The notes under the pieces: model-generated | Seen by the model: the letters and a program-made list of their open reading frames with translations, nothing else | The model's database searches: none | What the model was told of the DNA's origin: nothing | Made by a program: the position numbers and the translations under genes | In this document: piece after piece, positions 42,722 through 50,993 of the stretch | Layout: each line of letters starts with the position of its first letter | Numbering within the stretch: position 1 is the stretch's first letter | Assembly (NCBI RefSeq): GCF_008327685.1 | Contig: NZ_BDDE01000010.1 | Span: 992,001 to 1,056,000 of the forward strand | Length of the DNA stretch: 64,000 nucleotides | DNA from: Actinomadura sp. K4S16 | GTDB taxonomy: Bacteria > Actinomycetota > Actinomycetes > Streptosporangiales > Streptosporangiaceae | Reading direction: 5' to 3'

Positions 42722-42916
42722 CTACTGCAGGGCGGAGGGGACGTCGAAGGTGGCGACGACGGCCCGCCAGACCTTCTTGGCGGATTCGCCGTCTGCGAGG
42801 GCCTGCTCGATGGTGCGGCCGCCCAGCTCGGCCATGACGTAGTCCTTGGCCACGCTCTCGGCGTAGTGCTCGCCGAACTGCTGGTTCATCCGATCCCAGA
42901 AAACTGTGAGCCGCAC
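42722..42916 (-). CDS. DUF3046 protein
   Basis: A 64-residue actinobacterial protein of unknown function: RLTVFWDRMNQQFGEHYAES and VMAELGGRTIEQALADGESA are the family signature. It is normally next to recA/recX in actinomycetes; here the ATP-grasp genes and an IS separate it from recA. GTG 42916 fits homologues (VRLTVFW); GTG 42925 is also in frame. A hairpin (GCCCGC/GCGGGC, 42699-42719) just behind the stop is a likely terminator. It follows the esterase gene by 10 bp. Confidence 0.88.
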   Translation of the reverse strand: MRLTVFWDRMNQQFGEHYAESVAKDYVMAELGGRTIEQALADGESAKKVWRAVVATFDVPSALQ

Positions 42917-42926
42917 ACGTCCCACG

Positions 42927-44219
42927 CTATCCGACGGTCGGCTCTCCCAAGGACCGCGTCACCTCGCCGGGGACCTCGGGAGCACGGCCCTGGCGGTACT
43001 GGCGGTGCAGTCCCGTCAGGTACCGTTCGACGCCCTCGATGACCCTGGCCGTCCGGTAGGAGGGGAACACGTCGAACGCGTGCTGGGCGCCTTTCATCTC
43101 GGCGTAGAGGACGGGCGAGTCCGAGACCTCCCTCAGCCGCTCCACGAAGCGGCGGGCCTCGGCCGCCGGGATGAGCGAGTCGCGGCTGCCGTGGATGACG
43201 AAGAAGGGCGGCGCGTCCTCGCGGATGTAGGTGACCGGGGACGCCTTGGCGTAAGCCTCCCGGTCCTCCGCGAAGGGCCGCTTGACGACCATCCGCTCCA
43301 GGAGACGTGTGTCGCCCATGGGGCGAGGCCATGGGCCCGGCTCGAAGAAGTTGTAGACGCCGTAGAACGGGACCGCGCCCTGCACGGTGGTGTCGGCGTC
43401 CTCGAAGCCCGGCTGGAACTCCGGGACGTTCGCGGTGAGGGCCACCATCGCGGTGAGGTGCCCGCCGGCCGAACCGCCGGTCACGCAGAGGAAGTCGGGA
43501 TCCGCTCCGTACTCCTCGGCGTGCTCCTTGTACCAGGCGACGAAGTGCTTCAGGTCGACCAGGTGGTCCGGCCAGGTGGCGCGGGGGCTGAGCCGGTAGT
43601 TGACGTTGAAGCCGACCCAGCCCTGGAGGGCCATGTGGTTGAGCAGCGGCAGCCCCTGCTCCCGCTTGTCGCCGATCACCCAGGCTCCGCCGTGGATCTG
43701 CATGAGCCCTGGACGGAGCCCGCCGCCGGTACGTCCGGCGGCATCGCGCTCACCGTCGGGACGGAAGACGTCAACCTTCAGGCGCAGGCGGCCTTCCTCC
43801 CGGTACACGATGTTGCGTTCGACCTTCACTCCCCTGCGCGGGACCAGGCACAGCGGGGGCACGATCAGGTGGCCGAGCGGGTAGCGCGGCGCGCCTTCCG
43901 GGTCGAGGTCGAGGGGCGCGCCGCTTTCCCGCAGGGTGACGACCGTACGGCGCGAGGCCGCGAGAGTGGCCGCGACTCCCGCCATGCCGAGGAGCGCCAG
44001 GACGAGCCCCGCCCAGCCGGCCCAGCCGTCCAGTCCCCCGAAGGCCGCGGCGAGCGCCGTGGCGGCGGCCCAGGCGACCAGGACATGCGGCGCCAGCTCG
44101 ATCGTCAGCCAGCCCGCGAAGAAGCTCCCCGCGAGCAGCAGGGGGCTGCGCCGCGGGGCGTACGCGTTGGCGGCCGTGAGGGCGAACAGGAGGCCCAGGG
44201 CGAGGAGGACGTAAGGCAT
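42927..44219 (-). CDS. Membrane-anchored alpha/beta hydrolase (HSL-like esterase)
   Basis: A 430-residue protein. Residues 1-90 have three to four hydrophobic helices (PYVLLALGLLFALTAANAYA and WAGLVLALLGMAGVAATLAA). The hydrolase domain has QIHGGAWVIG (oxyanion hole), the nucleophile in VTGGSAGGHL, Asp in HGSRDSLIPA and His in KGAQHAFD, as in hormone-sensitive-lipase-type esterases. The substrate is unknown. ATG 44219 has GGAG six bases upstream. It precedes DUF3046 on the same strand and its start faces the 52-bp repeat array. Confidence 0.9.
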   Translation of the reverse strand: MPYVLLALGLLFALTAANAYAPRRSPLLLAGSFFAGWLTIELAPHVLVAWAAATALAAAFGGLDGWAGWAGLVLALLGMAGVAATLAASRRTVVTLRESGAPLDLDPEGAPRYPLGHLIVPPLCLVPRRGVKVERNIVYREEGRLRLKVDVFRPDGERDAAGRTGGGLRPGLMQIHGGAWVIGDKREQGLPLLNHMALQGWVGFNVNYRLSPRATWPDHLVDLKHFVAWYKEHAEEYGADPDFLCVTGGSAGGHLTAMVALTANVPEFQPGFEDADTTVQGAVPFYGVYNFFEPGPWPRPMGDTRLLERMVVKRPFAEDREAYAKASPVTYIREDAPPFFVIHGSRDSLIPAAEARRFVERLREVSDSPVLYAEMKGAQHAFDVFPSYRTARVIEGVERYLTGLHRQYRQGRAPEVPGEVTRSLGEPTVG

Positions 44220-44292
44220 CAGGACTCCCTTTGCGGAGCATTGGCCTGCCCGCCATACCTTGCCCACACAAGCGCTTGCTTACAAGAGTTTC

Positions 44293-44593
44293 TGTGGGGG
44301 ACGCCCCTCACACCCCCGGATCGCTTCGCTCGCCTGTGCCCTCCTTGGGGGGACGACCCCCACACCCCCCGATCGCTTCGCTCGCCTGTGCCCTCCTTGG
44401 GGGGACGACCCCCACACCCCCCGATCGCTTCGCTCGCCTGTGCCCTCTGTGGGGGGACGACCCCCCACACCCCCCGATCGCTTCGCTCGCCTGTGCCCTC
44501 CTTGGGGGGACGACCCCCCACACCCCCCGATCGCTTCGCTCGCCTGTGCCCTCTGTGGGGGGACGACCCCCACACCCCCCGATCGCTTCGCTC
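44293..44593. repeat. Tandem array of 52-bp hairpin repeats
   Basis: Units start with GATCGCTTCGCTCG at 44319, 44371, 44423, 44476, 44529 and 44581 (spacing 52-53 bp): about five full units plus partial ones at both ends. Each unit contains a G run and a C run around ACGA; in some copies TGTGGGGGG-ACGA-CCCCCCACA is a perfect 9-bp stem. Two variants alternate near the G run (CTCCTTGG and CTCTGTGG). There are no variable spacers, so it is not a CRISPR. Confidence 0.93.
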
Positions 44594-44628
44594 CTTTTTG
44601 AGGTGACACACACCACGCGGGCGCATTC

Positions 44629-44650
44629 TGTCGGACCGGCGAGGCAGTAT
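44629..44650 (+). promoter_or_regulatory. Variant PafBC-type promoter of lhr
   Basis: TGTCGGAC - 8 bp - CAGTAT has the spacing of the RecA-independent damage promoter, with six of eight bases in the first block and two of three fixed bases in the second. It ends 6 bp before the lhr ATG, which implies a leaderless message. Confidence 0.55.
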
Positions 44651-44656
44651 GGCGCC

Positions 44657-47600
44657 ATGGGCGGTGACGTGCTCGAACGCTTCTCCCCGGCGACCCGCGC
44701 CTGGTTCACCGGGGCGTTCGCCGCACCCACCCCCGCGCAGGCGGGGGCCTGGGAGTCCATCGCCGGCGGCGACAGCACGCTGGTCGTCGCGCCGACGGGG
44801 TCCGGCAAGACCCTGGCGGCGTTCCTGTGGTCCCTCGACCGGCTCGCCACCGAGGCCGTGCCCGAGGAGGCGCTGCGCCGCTGCCGCGTCCTGTACGTGT
44901 CGCCACTGAAGGCCCTAGCCGTCGACGTCGAACGCAACCTGCGCGCCCCGCTGGCCGGCATCCGCCACGCGGCGCGCCGCCTCGGCCTGCCCGAGCCCGG
45001 CGTCCGCGTCGGGATGCGGTCGGGCGACACCCCGGCCGACGAGCGCCGCCGGCTGGCCGTCAAGCCGCCCGACATCCTGATCACGACGCCGGAGTCGCTG
45101 TTCCTGATCCTCACCTCGCGGGCGCGCGAGTCGCTGCGCGGGGTGGAGACCGTCATCGTCGACGAGGTGCACGCCGTGGCGGGCACCAAGCGCGGCGCGC
45201 ACCTCGCGCTGTCCCTCGAACGGCTGGACGCGCTCCTCGAACGCCCCGCCCAGCGCATCGGCCTGTCGGCGACGGTCCGCCCCGCGGACGAGGTCGCGGC
45301 GTTCCTCGGCGGGACGCGGCCCGCCACCGTCGTACAGCCGCCCTCCGAGAAGGTCTTCGAGCTCGACATCGTCGTCCCGGTGGAGGACATGGGCGAGGTC
45401 GGCCAGTTCGTCGACGACTCGGGGGCGGCCGACCCGCGCCAGCGCAGCATCTGGCCCCACGTGGAAGACCGCCTGCTCGACCTCATCCAGGCGCACCGCT
45501 CGACGCTGGTGTTCGCCAACTCCCGGCGCCTGGCCGAAAGGCTGTGCGGCCGGCTGAACGAACTCGCCTACGAGCGCGCCGCCGGCGAGCCCCTGCCTGA
45601 GGACCACTCCCCCGCGGCGACGATGGCCCAGGCGGGTGCGGCCAGGGGGGCGCCCCTGGAGATCGCCAGGGCGCACCACGGCTCCGTCTCCAAGGAGGAG
45701 CGGGCCGGCATCGAGAACGCTCTGAAGGAGGGCCGCCTGCCCGCGGTCGTGGCGACGTCCAGTCTGGAACTCGGCATCGACATGGGCGCGGTGGACCTCG
45801 TCGTCCAGGTGGAGTCGCCGCCTTCGGTCGCCAACGGGCTCCAGCGGGTCGGGCGGACCGGTCACCAGGTCGGCGCCGTGTCCAAGGGCGTCATCTTCCC
45901 CAAGTACCGGGGCGACCTCGTCCAGACGGCCGTGGTGGCCGAACGCATGCGCGGCGGCGAGATCGAGGAGCTGCGGTACCCGCGCAACCCCCTCGACGTC
46001 CTCGCCCAGCAGATCGTCGCGATGGTCTCCATGGACGAGTGGACGGTCGACGACCTCGAAGCCCTCGTCAAGCGCGCCGCCCCCTACGCCACGCTGCCCC
46101 GGTCGGCGCTGGAGGCGTCCCTCGACATGCTCGCCGGGCGCTACCCCAGCGACGAGTTCGGCGAGCTGCGCCCCCGCCTCGTCTGGGACCGCGTCACCGG
46201 CGTCCTGCGCGACCGTCCGGGCGCCCAGCGCCTCGCCGTCACCAGCGGTGGGACGATCCCCGACCGGGGCCTGTTCGGAGTGTTCCTCGTCGGGGAGAAG
46301 GCGTCGCGCGTCGGCGAGCTCGACGAGGAGATGGTGTACGAGTCGCGCGTGGGCGACGTGTTCGTCCTCGGTGCGAGCTCCTGGCGGATCGAGGACATCA
46401 CCCCCGACCGGGTGCTCGTCTCCCCCGCTCCGGGCCAGCCCGGCAAGCTGCCGTTCTGGCACGGCGACACGCTGGGGCGCCCCGCCGAACTGGGCCGCGC
46501 CCTCGGTACGTTCACCCGGGAACTGGTCGGGTTGTCCCCCCAGGAGGCGCAGGAGCGCGTCACCGCCTCCGGCCTGGACGACTGGGCCTCCGCCAACCTC
46601 GTCTCCTACCTGAACGAGCAGCGCGAGGCCACCGGCCACGTACCCGACGACCGCACGATGGTGGTCGAACGCTTCCGCGACGAACTCGGCGACTGGCGCA
46701 TGGTCGTCCACTCGCCGCTGGGCGCGCGCGTGCACGCGCCCTGGGCGCTCGCCATAGCCGGCCGCCTGCGCGAGCGGTACGGGGTCGACGCGCAGGCCAT
46801 GCACGCCGACGACGGCATCGTCATCCGCATCCCGGACATGGACGAGCCTCCCGGCCTCGACCTGGCCGTCTTCGACGCCGACGACATCGAGCGCATCGTC
46901 GTCGACGAGCTCGGCGGATCGGCGCTGTTCGCCGCCCGGTTCCGCGAGTGCGCGGCGCGTTCCCTGCTGCTCCCCCGCCGCCGTCCCGACAAGCGCATGC
47001 CCCTCTGGCAGCAGCGCCAGCGCGCCGCGCAGCTCCTGGCCGTGGCGAGCAAGTACCCGTCGTTCCCGATCGTGCTGGAGACGATGCGCGAGTGCCTGCA
47101 GGACGTGTTCGACGTCCCCGGCCTGGTGCAGCTCATGCGCGACATGTCGGGGCGCAAGGTCCGCATGGTGGAGGTGGAGACCTCCGAGCCGTCCCCCTAC
47201 GCGCGCTCCCTGCTGTTCCACTACGTCGGCGCGTTCATGTACGAGGGCGACTCGCCGCTGGCGGAGCGCCGCGCGCAGGCCCTCGCCCTCGACTCGGCGC
47301 TCCTCGCCGAGCTGCTCGGCCAGGCCGACCTGCGCGAGCTGCTCGACCCCGACGCCGTCGCCGAGACCGAGCGCGAGCTCCAGCGCCTCGCAGTCGACCG
47401 CCGCGCCCGCGACCTGGAGGGCGTCGCCGACCTCCTGCGCACCCTCGGCCCGCTCACCACGGCGGAAACGGCCGAACGCACCCTCCCCGCGGGCGTCGAC
47501 GCCTCACCGGACGACGGCGCGGCACTGCCAGCGGCCGATGACGCGGCAGCCGGCCCTGCCCCAGGCGCGGCGGAGGGCACCGGCACGGACACCGCCGATA

Positions 47601-49468
47601 CCAAGGCCGCCGATACCGAGGCCGCCCGTTCCGAAACGGCCGGTACCGACTCCGGCGGTACAGAGGCCGCGCGTACCGGGACCCGTGCGGAAGAGGTCGC
47701 CACCGCTGGAGTGGGCGGGGGCGTTCCGGACGGGGTGCTCGTCCAGGTGTCGCGGTGGCTGGCGGAGCTGGAGGCGACGCGGCGGGCGATCCGCGTGCGG
47801 ATCGCCGGGGAGGAGCGCTGGGCCGCGATCGAGGATGCCGGCCGGCTGCGGGACGCGCTCGGCGCACCGCTCCCGGTGGGGATTCCGGAGGCGTTCCTCG
47901 AACCGGTCGACGACCCGCTCGGCGACCTGATCTCCCGGTACGCGCGCACGCACGGGCCCTTCCGGGCGGCCGAGCCCGCCGCGCGGTTCGGGCTCGGCGT
48001 CGCCGTGGTCGTCGAGACGCTGCGGCGGCTGTCCGGGGCGGGGCGCGTCGTCGAGGGCGAGTTCCTGCCGGTCGGGTCCGTGGCGGGGCCGCTGACGACC
48101 GAGTGGTGCGACACGGGCGTGCTGCGCATGCTGCGGCGCCGCTCCCTGGCGCGGCTGCGCGCCGAGGTCGAGCCGTCCCCGCCGGAGTCGCTCGGCCGGT
48201 TCCTCCCGGCCTGGCACGGCATCTCGGGCGGATCGCGGCTGCGGGGCATCGACGCGCTCGTCCAGGCGATCGAGCAGCTGCAGGGCGCGGCCGTGCCCGC
48301 GTCCGCGCTGGAGTCGCTGATCCTTCCCTCGCGGGTGCCCGGCTACACCCCGGCCATGCTGGACGAGCTGACGTCCGCCGGCGAGGTCGTCTGGGCGGGC
48401 CAGGGCGGCCTGCCGGGCGGCGACGGCTGGGTGGCGCTGTACCTGGCCGACACGGCCCCGCTGCTCATGCCGCACCCGGCCGAGATCACGCTCTCGCCCG
48501 CGCACCAGGCCGTCCTGGACGCCCTCGGCGACGGGGGCGCGCTGTTCTTCCGGACGCTGTCCGACCGTGTGAACAAGCAGGTCACCGCGAGCGACGCCGA
48601 CCTCGTCACCGCCGTGTGGGATCTCGTGTGGTCCGGCCATCTCACCAACGACACGCTGGCCCCGCTGCGGTCCGCGCTCGGGTCCGGCCGTCCGACGCAC
48701 CGGTCCCGGACGACGCGCCGCGGGCGTCCCGTCCTGCCGTCCCGGACGGGTCCGCCCACGGTCGCGGGACGCTGGTGGCCGCTCCCCGAGCGCGAGTCCA
48801 CCGCCACCCTGCGCTCGCACGCCCTCGCCGAATCGCTCCTGGAGCGGTACGGCATCGTCATCCGCGGCGCCGTCGCGGCCGAGCGCACCCCTGGGGGTTT
48901 CTCCGCCGTCTACCCGGTCCTGCGCGCGTTCGAGGAGACGGGCCGCTGCCGGCGGGGGTACTTCGTCGAGGGGCTCGGGGCCGCCCAGTTCGCGCTGCCG
49001 GGGGCCGTCGACCGGCTCCGCGCGCTGCGCCCGGCGACGGCCGCTGCACCGGACGACATCTCCGCCCTGTGGGAGTCGCCCCGCAAGCCCGAGGTCCGCG
49101 CGCTCGTCCTGGCGGCGGCCGACCCCGCCAACCCGTACGGCGCGGCCCTGCCCTGGCCCGAGCGCGACGACGAGGTCGCCAGCGGCCACAAGCCGGGCCG
49201 CAAGGCCGGCGCGCTCGTCGTCCTCGTCGAAGGGCGCCTCGTCCTCTACGTCGAACGCGGCGGCCGGACGCTCCTGACCTGGGACGACGGCCCGGGCGTC
49301 CTGCAACCGGCCGTGGACGCGCTCGCCCTCGCCGTCCGCGAGGGGGCGCTCGGCAAGCTGACCGTCGAACGCGCCGACGGCGAGGCGATCGGCGACTCCC
49401 CGCTGGCCGCCGCCCTGGAGTCGGCCGGATTCCACCCCACGCCGCGCGGCCTGCGCCTGCGCTCCTGA
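44657..49468 (+). CDS. lhr: Large helicase-related protein Lhr
   Basis: A 1603-residue superfamily 2 DNA repair helicase. The core has Walker A APTGSGKT (45-52), the DEVH box VIVDEVHAV, LSATV, and QRVGRTGHQ (motif VI), followed by the winged-helix and Lhr-specific domain. Residues ~935-1025 are a linker rich in Ala, Thr, Asp and Gly, built of short repeats; the C-terminal half is the extended Lhr-CTD that forms oligomers in mycobacteria. ATG 44657 is chosen because the promoter -10 box is 6 bp before it; the frame is open through the repeats upstream. The last 223 bp overlap the open frame of the convergent EamA gene. Confidence 0.95.
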   Translation: MGGDVLERFSPATRAWFTGAFAAPTPAQAGAWESIAGGDSTLVVAPTGSGKTLAAFLWSLDRLATEAVPEEALRRCRVLYVSPLKALAVDVERNLRAPLAGIRHAARRLGLPEPGVRVGMRSGDTPADERRRLAVKPPDILITTPESLFLILTSRARESLRGVETVIVDEVHAVAGTKRGAHLALSLERLDALLERPAQRIGLSATVRPADEVAAFLGGTRPATVVQPPSEKVFELDIVVPVEDMGEVGQFVDDSGAADPRQRSIWPHVEDRLLDLIQAHRSTLVFANSRRLAERLCGRLNELAYERAAGEPLPEDHSPAATMAQAGAARGAPLEIARAHHGSVSKEERAGIENALKEGRLPAVVATSSLELGIDMGAVDLVVQVESPPSVANGLQRVGRTGHQVGAVSKGVIFPKYRGDLVQTAVVAERMRGGEIEELRYPRNPLDVLAQQIVAMVSMDEWTVDDLEALVKRAAPYATLPRSALEASLDMLAGRYPSDEFGELRPRLVWDRVTGVLRDRPGAQRLAVTSGGTIPDRGLFGVFLVGEKASRVGELDEEMVYESRVGDVFVLGASSWRIEDITPDRVLVSPAPGQPGKLPFWHGDTLGRPAELGRALGTFTRELVGLSPQEAQERVTASGLDDWASANLVSYLNEQREATGHVPDDRTMVVERFRDELGDWRMVVHSPLGARVHAPWALAIAGRLRERYGVDAQAMHADDGIVIRIPDMDEPPGLDLAVFDADDIERIVVDELGGSALFAARFRECAARSLLLPRRRPDKRMPLWQQRQRAAQLLAVASKYPSFPIVLETMRECLQDVFDVPGLVQLMRDMSGRKVRMVEVETSEPSPYARSLLFHYVGAFMYEGDSPLAERRAQALALDSALLAELLGQADLRELLDPDAVAETERELQRLAVDRRARDLEGVADLLRTLGPLTTAETAERTLPAGVDASPDDGAALPAADDAAAGPAPGAAEGTGTDTADTKAADTEAARSETAGTDSGGTEAARTGTRAEEVATAGVGGGVPDGVLVQVSRWLAELEATRRAIRVRIAGEERWAAIEDAGRLRDALGAPLPVGIPEAFLEPVDDPLGDLISRYARTHGPFRAAEPAARFGLGVAVVVETLRRLSGAGRVVEGEFLPVGSVAGPLTTEWCDTGVLRMLRRRSLARLRAEVEPSPPESLGRFLPAWHGISGGSRLRGIDALVQAIEQLQGAAVPASALESLILPSRVPGYTPAMLDELTSAGEVVWAGQGGLPGGDGWVALYLADTAPLLMPHPAEITLSPAHQAVLDALGDGGALFFRTLSDRVNKQVTASDADLVTAVWDLVWSGHLTNDTLAPLRSALGSGRPTHRSRTTRRGRPVLPSRTGPPTVAGRWWPLPERESTATLRSHALAESLLERYGIVIRGAVAAERTPGGFSAVYPVLRAFEETGRCRRGYFVEGLGAAQFALPGAVDRLRALRPATAAAPDDISALWESPRKPEVRALVLAAADPANPYGAALPWPERDDEVASGHKPGRKAGALVVLVEGRLVLYVERGGRTLLTWDDGPGVLQPAVDALALAVREGALGKLTVERADGEAIGDSPLAAALESAGFHPTPRGLRLRS

Positions 49469-50331
49469 TCGCGCGGGCGCCGCAGCGCCACGGTCACGGC
49501 GGCGGCGCACACCAGCATGCCCAGGAGTGACGGCAAGGTCAGCGTCGTGCCGAACATCATCCAGCCCAGCAGCATCGTCGTAGGCGGGGTGAGGTAGAGC
49601 AGGGCGGAGACGCGGCCGACGCCCGTCCGCCGGACGTTGACCCAGTACAGCCCGTAGCCGCCGAACATCGCCAGCAGGACGAGGATGGCGATGGCGGTCC
49701 AGAAGACGGGGTCGGCGGGCGGGACCAGGGAACCGTCCGCACCGGCGAAGCCCGAGAACACCACCGCGCTCACCCCCGCCTGGACGGCCAGGGCCTCCGG
49801 AAGCTCCAGCGAGGGGCGCGTGCGGCGCTCCACGAGGGTGGCGCCGACGAGGGAGAGCATCGCGGCGAACGGCAGCGCGTACGCCCAGGCGGGTGCGCTC
49901 CCGTCCAGGTCGCCGCCGACGACGAGCGCGACGCCGCCGAGCCCGGCGACGAACCCGGCGAGCCGCCGGCGGCCGACCGGCTCGCCGAGCACCGGCGCGG
50001 CGAGCGCGACCGCGACGAGCGGCTGCAGCGCCGTGATGAGGCTGTTGATCCCCGCGGCGACGCCGTGTTGGGCGGCGAGGAACACGCCGGCGAGATAGCC
50101 GACCTGTCCCAGCGTCCCGATGAGCGTGTGCAGGGCCAGGTCCCGGGGCGGGATCCGGCGCCGGCGCCACAGCAGCCACACGGCGAGCGCGCCGGCGCCG
50201 ATGATGAACCGCCAGGCAAGCAGCGCGCTCGCGGGCGCGGCCCGGGTGCCGAGTTCGGCGCCGACGAACCCGGAGCTCCACATGACGACGAACGCGGCGC
50301 CCAGCAGGACGTCCGATCGACGGTCGCGCAT
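49246..50331 (-). CDS. EamA/DMT-family exporter
   Basis: A 361-residue frame whose first ~290 residues are a ten-helix EamA transporter (two repeats; VVMWSSGFVGAELGTRAAPA and ALQPLVAVALAAPVLGEPVG begin and end the first). It probably exports metabolites or drugs. ATG 50331 is used because GGGAGG lies just before it; an ATG at 50343 would contain that site. The last ~75 residues are a Ser/Pro/Arg-rich extension that runs antisense into lhr; the real C-terminus is therefore doubtful. Divergent from a TetR gene across a 48-bp palindrome, which implies repression by it. Confidence 0.85.
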   Translation of the reverse strand: MRDRRSDVLLGAAFVVMWSSGFVGAELGTRAAPASALLAWRFIIGAGALAVWLLWRRRRIPPRDLALHTLIGTLGQVGYLAGVFLAAQHGVAAGINSLITALQPLVAVALAAPVLGEPVGRRRLAGFVAGLGGVALVVGGDLDGSAPAWAYALPFAAMLSLVGATLVERRTRPSLELPEALAVQAGVSAVVFSGFAGADGSLVPPADPVFWTAIAILVLLAMFGGYGLYWVNVRRTGVGRVSALLYLTPPTTMLLGWMMFGTTLTLPSLLGMLVCAAAVTVALRRPRDQERRRRPRGVGWNPADSRAAASGESPIASPSARSTVSLPSAPSRTARASASTAGCRTPGPSSQVRSVRPPRST

Positions 50332-50343
50332 GAACCCTCCCAT

Positions 50344-50391
50344 GTATACATACCGGTATAGCTACAACGGTAGCTATACCGGTATGTATAC
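50344..50391. promoter_or_regulatory. 48-bp palindrome, double TetR operator
   Basis: Two 22-bp arms (50344-50365 and 50370-50391) are perfect inverted copies around AACG. Each arm holds the self-palindrome ATACCGGTAT, so two dimer sites face each other. TATACT (50387-50392) is a fair -10 box for the TetR gene, and TATACA on the other strand is one for the EamA gene, so binding would shut both promoters. Confidence 0.85.
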
Positions 50392-50420
50392 TCAGGGTCA
50401 CCCCGGTGGAAGGAGTCCCG

Positions 50421-50993
50421 ATGCCCGTGCACGACCGGCCGCTCACCCCCGCCGCCCGGCGGGTGCTCCAGGTCGCGAGCGAGCTGTTCTACGAGCGCGG
50501 CATCGGCTCCGTCGGCATGGAGCTGATCGCCGCCGAGGCGGGTGTCACGAAGAAGACCGTCTACGACCGGTTCGGTTCCAAGGACGCGCTGATCCTGGCC
50601 TACCTGCGCGCCCGCGACGAGCGGTGGCGCGCCTTCATGACCGAGCGGATCGCAGAGGCGGGCGACCCCCGCGAGCGGGTCCTCGCCACGTTCGACGCCC
50701 TCGGGGAATGGCTGGCCACCGAGTGCGGGCGCGGCTGCTCGATGGTGAACGCGTGCGCCGAACTGCCCGACCCGTCCCACCCGGTGCACGGGGTGGCCGC
50801 CGAGCAGAAGGCCTGGGTGCGCGCCCTCTACGCCGGCCTGGTGGGCGACGGCGTGCTCGCCGACCAGCTGCTCATCCTGCACGAGGGCGCGGTCGTCGCG
50901 TTCAGCGTCGCGGGCATCCGCGACGCGACCGCCTCCGCCCGGGCCGCCGCCGAGGCGATCGTTCCCCGGAGGCTCAGCGCCGCCGCCCCCTGA
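50421..50993 (+). CDS. TetR-family transcriptional repressor
   Basis: A 190-residue TetR regulator: RRVLQVASELFYERGIGSVG, then LIAAEAGVTKKTVYDRFGSK for the HTH (~residues 12-55). ATG 50421 has GGAAGGAG five bases upstream. It is divergent from the EamA exporter with the 48-bp palindrome between and almost certainly represses both genes. Its 3' end overlaps the convergent secA2 by 20 bp. Confidence 0.93.
   Translation: MPVHDRPLTPAARRVLQVASELFYERGIGSVGMELIAAEAGVTKKTVYDRFGSKDALILAYLRARDERWRAFMTERIAEAGDPRERVLATFDALGEWLATECGRGCSMVNACAELPDPSHPVHGVAAEQKAWVRALYAGLVGDGVLADQLLILHEGAVVAFSVAGIRDATASARAAAEAIVPRRLSAAAP

Larger units (their letters stand above)
44220..44656. other. Divergent intergenic region between esterase and lhr
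   Basis: 437 bp holding a short AT-richer stretch next to the esterase (CAAGCGCTTGCTTACAAGAG, 44270-44289, with the palindrome CAAGCGCTTG), then the 52-bp repeat array, then the lhr promoter. All frames through the array are open because of its composition, but nothing suggests a protein. Confidence 0.6.

Noticed and set aside
44293..44593. CRISPR array
   Set aside because: Units of 52 bp repeat end to end with no variable spacers and no cas genes nearby.
44231..44656. N-terminal extension of Lhr through the 52-bp repeats
   Set aside because: Repeats give unlikely residues and the promoter lies downstream of them, 6 bp before ATG 44657.
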